The notes beneath the pieces are model-generated. The model had not been told where the DNA came from and searched no databases. It was given only the letters and a program-made list of their open reading frames with translations. Both the position numbers and the translations under genes were made by a program. From an uncultured Oscillospiraceae bacterium (GTDB lineage: Bacteria > Bacillota > Clostridia > Oscillospirales > Oscillospiraceae): a stretch of 55,697 bases of DNA. Shown here one piece after another: positions 50,639 to 55,697 of the stretch; within the stretch, counting starts at the first letter, position 1, and each line of letters begins with the position of its first letter. The DNA lies in assembly GCA_944387635.1 (NCBI GenBank), contig CALXFT010000005.1:1-55697 (forward strand), written 5' to 3'.

Positions 50639-53207
50639 GACCACAGCCACCATCGAAAGTGACCTCACCGCCGAAGGCGGCATTACCGGCGGCGGTTCCG
50701 TGACCGTGGACCCTTCGGATCTGGACATTGACGGCGAGGCGGCAGGGATCAGCGGCGGCGCGGTGGTCATAACTCCCGGTGGAGGAGCCGGCGGCGGTGG
50801 CATTGCGGCCGGCGGGCAGGTGGAAGTGGACATTACAGAAGGCGGCGCCTCCGGAGAGGGAAGCGGTTCTCACAGCGGGAGCCTGAACGCGTCGACCCAA
50901 ATTACGATGACCACTTCTCTGGATGGTGTCGCGGCGTCTCTTTCCAGCCTGTCCAGCCAGATGCGCCTTCTCAGCGGAGAGATGGCCGGTGTCACCGGTA
51001 CGCTTCGGCAGGACATGGAACAGATCAACGCCAAGGTCAGCGAAATTTCCGATACGGCCTTTGACCTGTTCATGGGAGAAGGGGACACGGATCTTCTGAT
51101 CGACAGTTCTGAAATCGATATCGATCAGATCACACTTGGTAAAATATCTTACAGCACCAACAACGGGGAGATCTACGGAGATATCAACATTGGCGGCATC
51201 ACCGGCGCCATGGCCATGGAGTATGCCCTGGACCCGGAGGATGACATTACCGGAGATATGAACGCAAAAGAGCGCCGGAAGTATGAGATCAAGGCAGAGG
51301 GATGCTATGGCACCTGGGATGTGGAGGAACTGGAGAACCTGACCTTTGATATAAAGGTTACGGCAGTCTATGTGCCCTACACCACGGCTTTGGAAAGCGT
51401 CAAGACAAGAGAAAACGGCAGACCTGTCTTTTATTCCGAAGGTCAGTACCGTTCGGATGACAGGCTACAGGTGGAATCCCTGTCCGCGGAGGACGCCAAT
51501 CTGACCATGATCCCCAGCGGCTTCTGGGACGTGGTGAAAAAGATGTTTACAAGTGGCAGCATGCACTGGAAATGTCTTGAGCACTGGCAGGTGATCATGC
51601 CAAATGACGGTCCTCACTGTCTTCGCTATCTGCCGCTGCAAGAAGATGGACGTATGGCTGTATTTTTGCGGCAGGACGGTGTGTGGGAGGAAGCGGTGAC
51701 CGAATCGGTGGGAAGCTATCTGGCGTTCCGGACGGAGGGCGCCCAGGTGGAGGTTGCCGTGGTAACCGAAATGCCCGTCTGGTGGGTATGGGTGCTCCTG
51801 GCGGCTCTTGCGGCCGCGCTGATCGCCCTGATTGTGGTGAGAAGAAAGAAGCGGCCGACGCCGGGGAAAAAGGACGGAGACGGGGCGGATCGTTCAAAGG
51901 AACCGGACGGGTCGAAAAACAAGGGAAAGCGGCTGACCATTCTGGCTGTGATCCTGCTGGCGGCTCTTTTGATTGGGGCTGTGACCGTCTTTGCGTTCCG
52001 GTCCGGAGCGGTAACGGACATGCGCGCGTATCGCCTGCTTCAGGATCTGGCTTGGGATGAGGAGTTCTCCGTTGCGCTGCAGGTCGATGGAGACTATGAC
52101 GGTCAGGAATTCGAGGTTTCAGCCCAGATACACAGAATGCAGGTGGAGGGACAAGCGGTTACCTTGGTGAGCCGCAACGGAAATGATTTCTACTACTGTG
52201 GAGATGTTTTAATCCTGGAAAACGGAAAGGCCTATCAGATCCAGGGGGAAAACCGTGGATCTGACGAGCTCCTGGATCAAACCCTGGAACTGTACCGGAA
52301 TTTTGAGATCCGGGAAGAGGAAGGCAATTTCTTTATCACCGCGTCCGGCGACCATGCGGCCCGGATCGTAAAGATCCTGCTGCCGGAACTGGAGGAGCTT
52401 GCCACAGAGGTGCGCGCTTTGGAAGTGGGGCTTTATACGGAAAACCAAAAGCTGGCATACATCCGCTTCCAAACGGAAGGAACGGCTGGAGGGCGCGATT
52501 TTACCATGGATGCCTGTTTGAAACCCTGCGGCGGACCGGAAGAGATCCCGGATCTGATCCGCCAGCAGATTGTCAGCGGTGACGCAGCCACAACCATCGC
52601 CAGTGAGGACATTCTGATGCTGATGAAGGCGTGGAACAGCCTGGATATCCGGCGGGACATTCATGCGGACCTGACCATATATGCCGATTGCGGCCCGGTG
52701 AAAGTGAAAGAACAGGTGGATGCCTACCGCGGCTTCCTGGAACAGACGCAGGTATACGCGGTTGAAAAGAATGACTATGCCCTATACTTTACCGATGATC
52801 GGATCTTGGATAAAAACGGTGATTCGGTACCTGTTGAGCAGGCGCAGCTGGCAAATACCAAGAAGCTGCTGGACCTTGCGTATTCGCTTTGCATGCATGG
52901 GGATGTGACGATGCATGACGGGGTATACACCGTAAGTCTGGATGAAGACGGCATGCGCCAGGCGGCGTCGGTCATTGCCCCCGAGACAGAGCAGATGGAC
53001 ATTCTGTTCGGAACGGGACAGCTCCGGATCGAACTGGAAAACGGCGAAATCCAAGCGATTCGGTTTGAACTGGACGGCAGCGTAAAAGTGGTCGTCGCGG
53101 AAGTACCCGTGAAGCTGTCTTTGGATTTTGTGTTTTTGGAGGATAATCAAAAGGTCATGTTCCCCCAGGCGGTGCGGGAGGCGCTGAAGCAGGAGCAGAG
53201 CAAGTAA
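50448..53207 (+). CDS. GLUG-type surface protein, 5' truncated
   Basis: 919 codons from the first in-frame ATG, but the same frame carries GSVYGRKDVGGIAGQ from about 50388, a GLUG motif, so the N-terminal part is missing. Order: coiled coil (residues 8-45), Gly-rich stretch (75-145), a beta-rich domain, a membrane helix (444-463), a Lys-rich loop, a second helix (496-517) and a long C-terminal domain (about 518-919) with no motif I know. No ribosome binding site precedes 50448. In related genomes (from memory) such a protein lies downstream of MMPL and may be its partner. Confidence 0.7.
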   Translation: MEPYIATDISESTMQRLRRQLEELDALLDQTMNHAGNGMSSLTNRLNSMAGNVGSAASGLKDIETTATIESDLTAEGGITGGGSVTVDPSDLDIDGEAAGISGGAVVITPGGGAGGGGIAAGGQVEVDITEGGASGEGSGSHSGSLNASTQITMTTSLDGVAASLSSLSSQMRLLSGEMAGVTGTLRQDMEQINAKVSEISDTAFDLFMGEGDTDLLIDSSEIDIDQITLGKISYSTNNGEIYGDINIGGITGAMAMEYALDPEDDITGDMNAKERRKYEIKAEGCYGTWDVEELENLTFDIKVTAVYVPYTTALESVKTRENGRPVFYSEGQYRSDDRLQVESLSAEDANLTMIPSGFWDVVKKMFTSGSMHWKCLEHWQVIMPNDGPHCLRYLPLQEDGRMAVFLRQDGVWEEAVTESVGSYLAFRTEGAQVEVAVVTEMPVWWVWVLLAALAAALIALIVVRRKKRPTPGKKDGDGADRSKEPDGSKNKGKRLTILAVILLAALLIGAVTVFAFRSGAVTDMRAYRLLQDLAWDEEFSVALQVDGDYDGQEFEVSAQIHRMQVEGQAVTLVSRNGNDFYYCGDVLILENGKAYQIQGENRGSDELLDQTLELYRNFEIREEEGNFFITASGDHAARIVKILLPELEELATEVRALEVGLYTENQKLAYIRFQTEGTAGGRDFTMDACLKPCGGPEEIPDLIRQQIVSGDAATTIASEDILMLMKAWNSLDIRRDIHADLTIYADCGPVKVKEQVDAYRGFLEQTQVYAVEKNDYALYFTDDRILDKNGDSVPVEQAQLANTKKLLDLAYSLCMHGDVTMHDGVYTVSLDEDGMRQAASVIAPETEQMDILFGTGQLRIELENGEIQAIRFELDGSVKVVVAEVPVKLSLDFVFLEDNQKVMFPQAVREALKQEQSK

Positions 53208-53218
53208 AGAAATTCCGA

Positions 53219-53250
53219 CTTCCGGCAGCGAATTTTTGCTGCCGGAAGAT
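53219..53250 (+). terminator. Terminator after the GLUG-type gene
   Basis: Stem cttccggcagc / gctgccggaag around an AT-rich loop, then ATTTT. Confidence 0.85.
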
Positions 53251-53270
53251 TTTACAGCCGCTGGTTTAAG

Positions 53271-53316
53271 AGAAGCTCTGATGAAACCGGCAAGCGCTGA
53301 CAGCAAGAGATTTTGA
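53271..53316. repeat. Dispersed intergenic repeat, copy 2
   Basis: Starts agaagctctgatgaaa; aligns with 12779-12824. The shorter block gctctgat also occurs at 55443. Confidence 0.5.
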
Positions 53317-53358
53317 TACGATTTCTTGACGTGCTTATCGGCTTAACACAGCCGGCGA

Positions 53359-53392
53359 CCTTGGCTCGCCCCTTCACAGGGGGAGCCAAGGG
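53359..53392. repeat. Hairpin with ccttggctc core
   Basis: Arms ccttggctcgcccc and gggggagccaagg around ttcaca, one mismatch. Same core as 122-134 and, inverted, near 55660. Confidence 0.6.
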
Positions 53393-53465
53393 CCCACGGG
53401 TTTCTGAGCCGGTACGTGTCCTTTACAATTTCTGCTGCTTAAGTCCATAAGCATCTCCGAAAAAA

Positions 53466-53502
53466 TGCGGCAGTCTCAAAACAGAGCTTGAGACTGCCGC
53501 AT
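53466..53502 (-). terminator. Terminator of the LRR gene
   Basis: A perfect stem of about 15 bp (tgcggcagtctcaa / ttgagactgccgca) with T6 on the minus strand. Confidence 0.9.
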
Positions 53503-53514
53503 AGAACGGTGTGG

Positions 53515-55227
53515 TCAGGTGGGATCGTAGTTGACGATGATATCGTGTTCCCGCAGAGCGGAGACATCTTCAATCTCATTGCCGAATACATTGACCTGAA
53601 CCAGGCAGTAGTTATCCGCCAAGGCGTCAATGCTGGTCAGCAGGTTGTAGTCCATATAGACATAGGCCAGAGATTCCATATTTTTCAGGCTGTCGATGCT
53701 GGCCAGGCCATTGTAAGAGCCGTCAATGGTCTTCAGAGGACAGCCGTCGGGCCACTCCGGCAGGGCGGAGATCTGGTTGGAGGAGAAGTCAAAGATCTCC
53801 AGCTTTGTCAGGGTGTTCAGAGAGGAAATGTCTGTGATGGAATTGCTGGCGATGCTCAGATTTGTCAGTTCCGTGCATGCGGCCAGAATCGAAACGTCGG
53901 TCAACTGATTGTAATCCACAGACAGATGATTCAGAAGCGGAAGGCTGTTGACACCGCTCAAATCTGTCAGCTGGTTGTTGTCCGCAGCCAGCCAACTTAG
54001 CTTTGCGTAGGAAGCCAGGGGAGACAGGGTGGTCAGAGCGTTGTAAGACACATCCAGAGTTTGCAGGTTGGTCAGATTTTGCAGATAGCTCAGATCGGTG
54101 ACGGCGTTGTGCTTCAGATCAAGCTCCACAAGGGTGGTCATGGGCGCCAGGACTTCCAGATTTCTCAGGGTGTTGCTGCTCAGGTTCAGATAGTTCAGGC
54201 TGGCAGCGCCGGAAAGTCCGGCAACGGTGCTCAGACCGCACTCAGCCAGAGTCAAACTGGTCAGAGAAGGCAGAGCCGCCACGTAAGAAAGATCCTCAGG
54301 GGGGAATTTGCACCCGGTCAGGTCTACGGTGGTCAACTGGGACAAGGAGGAGAGAACGCTGAGGCTGGGGATCTGCTGATTCTGAATCGTCAGCTTCTGC
54401 AGATATGGCATGAGAGACAGGTCGCTGTAATCGGCAACGCCTTCCGGAACGGTGAACTCTGTAATCTCCCAGAGCTGGTTGGTATAGACGGTCTCATCAG
54501 CACTGACATTGATCAAAGACCGGATGGCGCTCTCCATAGCCGGGTCGGTAAAGGTGACAGGCTCAATAATGCCGGTAATGGTATAACTCAGCACGGTCAG
54601 GGGGCTTACCAGACCCTGACTGCTGACGCTGATGGCATAAATGGTGGTCTCTCCGGTGGGCAGTTCAATGGCTTCGTTGAAGATAGGGCCGGAGACGGAC
54701 GGGTATTCGCCGTTGGTGGTATAAAATACGGTGCCGTCGGAGATCAGATTGATCTGCATATGGCGGCTGTAGTAACCGGGGGCATTGTCCGCAGTGGGAG
54801 AAACCGGGCGGAGGGCGTTCACCTCATCCTTGATCGCGGGATCGGTGATGTTGTCCAGCAGATTTACGGCATCGAGCAGTTTATCCTGCTCAACATAGGT
54901 TCGGCACAGGGCGGTGTAAAGCTCAGCGGTGGCGTCGCTTTTAATGGCGTTGGTGAGGGTTACTTCCGCCTTGGTGTAGTTGCCAGAGGCTTTATACTGA
55001 TTGGCCAGCTCAATGGCGATGTTCTGATCCTGTCCGGAAAAGCTGTAGGCCAGGCTGTAGAACCAGGAGGAGATTCGGGAATTTCCGTGGAGGTCGTGGA
55101 ACCGGGCCTGGGACAGCAGAGTATCCTGGGTAAAAGTACGGTCATAATCAAACAGATACCAGAAGATGCTGACGAGAATGAACAGCGCCAGCAGGATCGG
55201 TATCAGGATTCTGGTTGTTTTCTTCAT
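53515..55227 (-). CDS. Membrane-anchored leucine-rich-repeat protein
   Basis: A 570-residue protein. One N-terminal membrane helix (7-27) is followed by a TPR-like helical part (70-125), a beta-sandwich resembling the chitobiase C-terminal domain (about 155-215; VFYTTNGEYPSV) and about twelve internalin-type 21-22-residue leucine-rich repeats from residue 260 (LVELDLKHNAVTDLSYL and similar). The repeats face outside the cell. A binding role is likely, but the ligand is unknown. It has its own consensus promoter. Confidence 0.87.
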   Translation of the reverse strand: MKKTTRILIPILLALFILVSIFWYLFDYDRTFTQDTLLSQARFHDLHGNSRISSWFYSLAYSFSGQDQNIAIELANQYKASGNYTKAEVTLTNAIKSDATAELYTALCRTYVEQDKLLDAVNLLDNITDPAIKDEVNALRPVSPTADNAPGYYSRHMQINLISDGTVFYTTNGEYPSVSGPIFNEAIELPTGETTIYAISVSSQGLVSPLTVLSYTITGIIEPVTFTDPAMESAIRSLINVSADETVYTNQLWEITEFTVPEGVADYSDLSLMPYLQKLTIQNQQIPSLSVLSSLSQLTTVDLTGCKFPPEDLSYVAALPSLTSLTLAECGLSTVAGLSGAASLNYLNLSSNTLRNLEVLAPMTTLVELDLKHNAVTDLSYLQNLTNLQTLDVSYNALTTLSPLASYAKLSWLAADNNQLTDLSGVNSLPLLNHLSVDYNQLTDVSILAACTELTNLSIASNSITDISSLNTLTKLEIFDFSSNQISALPEWPDGCPLKTIDGSYNGLASIDSLKNMESLAYVYMDYNLLTSIDALADNYCLVQVNVFGNEIEDVSALREHDIIVNYDPT

Positions 55228-55260
55228 AGAAAATACTCCATTTCACATGAATCTCACTGA

Positions 55261-55289
55261 ATTATACAACATATGCCATGTAAAGTCAA
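55261..55289 (-). promoter_or_regulatory. Promoter of the LRR gene
   Basis: Minus strand: TTGACT (55289-55284), 17-bp spacer, TATAAT (55266-55261). Confidence 0.88.
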
Positions 55290-55697
55290 GTGTGGCCGCA
55301 TTTTCACGCGAAATTGGGCAGTTTTTTTGAAGAAAATATGATGGAATCCATTGGCGGAGCGGAATCTGAGACGGGCCTGAAATGTCCCTGAAGGGAATAA
55401 ATTTTCCCCCGTCGTTTTGCGTGCCACGCAGTATTATGAAAGCTCTGATACCGATTCCCTTTTAAAAGCTTTTATGCTTATCGACTTTGAACAGCAGAAA
55501 TTGCAGATATCCGTTCCTTCCATACAGACTTCCGTCTGGGCAGTTGCCAGGATGCTTGCGCTTCACATGGACACCGTACCGATTTGGCGCTTAAGGCAAT
55601 ACCGGCACGAAACGAAGATTGCGCCGGGAGGGGTCCAGGGGAGGGCGGCTTTGAGAGCGGGAGCCAAGGGGAAGCTTTGCCCCCATCGCCTGCGGCT
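55290..55697. other. Right-hand intergenic region with repeat pieces
   Basis: No gene is supported. 55443-55486 (gctctgataccgattccc) resembles the block at 7802 upstream of clpX and the start of the repeats at 12779 and 53271. Near 55660 is an inverted ccttggctc core. The window ends inside this repeat. Confidence 0.5.

Larger units (their letters stand above)
53208..53514. other. Intergenic region with terminators and two repeats
   Basis: Holds the terminator of the GLUG gene, repeat copy 2 at 53271-53316, the ccttggctc hairpin at 53359-53392 and the LRR-gene terminator. No gene is supported. Confidence 0.6.

Overview
This 55.7-kb window looks like chromosomal DNA of a GC-rich anaerobic Clostridia member, most likely Oscillospirales/Oscillospiraceae. 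The reasons are the rplS-lepB-rbgA-rnhB-yraN order, the clpP-clpX-lon-engB block, strong AGGAGG ribosome binding sites, sigma-A-type promoters, two-component Feo and DUF3793 genes, and many palindromic intergenic repeats. The order-level placement is inference from gene content and style, not from a search. I found no rRNA, CRISPR array or intact prophage.

Layout. 1-670: intergenic repeat and tRNA-Leu(CAG). 700-12470: housekeeping run on the plus strand (L19, signal peptidase, ribosome GTPase, RNase HII, YraN, a threonine-synthase-like protein lacking the PLP lysine, a metallophosphoesterase, trigger factor, ClpP, ClpX, Lon, EngB). 12.5-16.7 kb: small accessory genes (TSCPD protein, YbaK deacylase, TepA-like ClpP paralog, flavodoxin, XRE-TPR regulator). 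17.0-23.0 kb: a scarred region with beta-galactosidase, a remnant of a sugar ABC permease, a DegV/MetK chimera, a broken radical SAM gene and an intact patatin. 23.4-29.5 kb: AT-richer mobile-element debris with a DUF6061 protein, an XRE regulator, an ABC exporter and fragments of three tandem large serine recombinases.

29.5-40.4 kb is an iron island: a siderophore ABC operon (order permease-permease-ATPase-binding protein, as in yclNOPQ), a flavodoxin, DUF3793, a methyltransferase, an HMA protein, a DtxR-family repressor, an AraC regulator, and feoA, feoB and a FeoB-associated Cys-rich protein. Five copies of an 18-bp palindrome, RGTTAG-N6-CTAACY, lie in front of these units and are probably the operators of one metal regulon. 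40.6-47.4 kb holds a small HTH/membrane-protein operon, tRNA-Leu(GAG), RsmE, an esterase, a PadR-HAAS-DUF4097 envelope-stress-like operon with a visible operator, and an AEC transporter. 47.4-53.2 kb is a second scarred region: a TetR gene cut inside its HTH, an MMPL exporter whose 3' end runs into the body of a GLUG-type surface protein. 53.5-55.2 kb encodes a membrane-anchored leucine-rich-repeat protein.

Two themes go beyond ordinary annotation: the iron/metal palindrome regulon, and families of intergenic hairpin elements whose stems keep pairing while their sequence changes. The many gene-to-gene junctions point to repeated deletion (or, less interestingly, to assembly joins).
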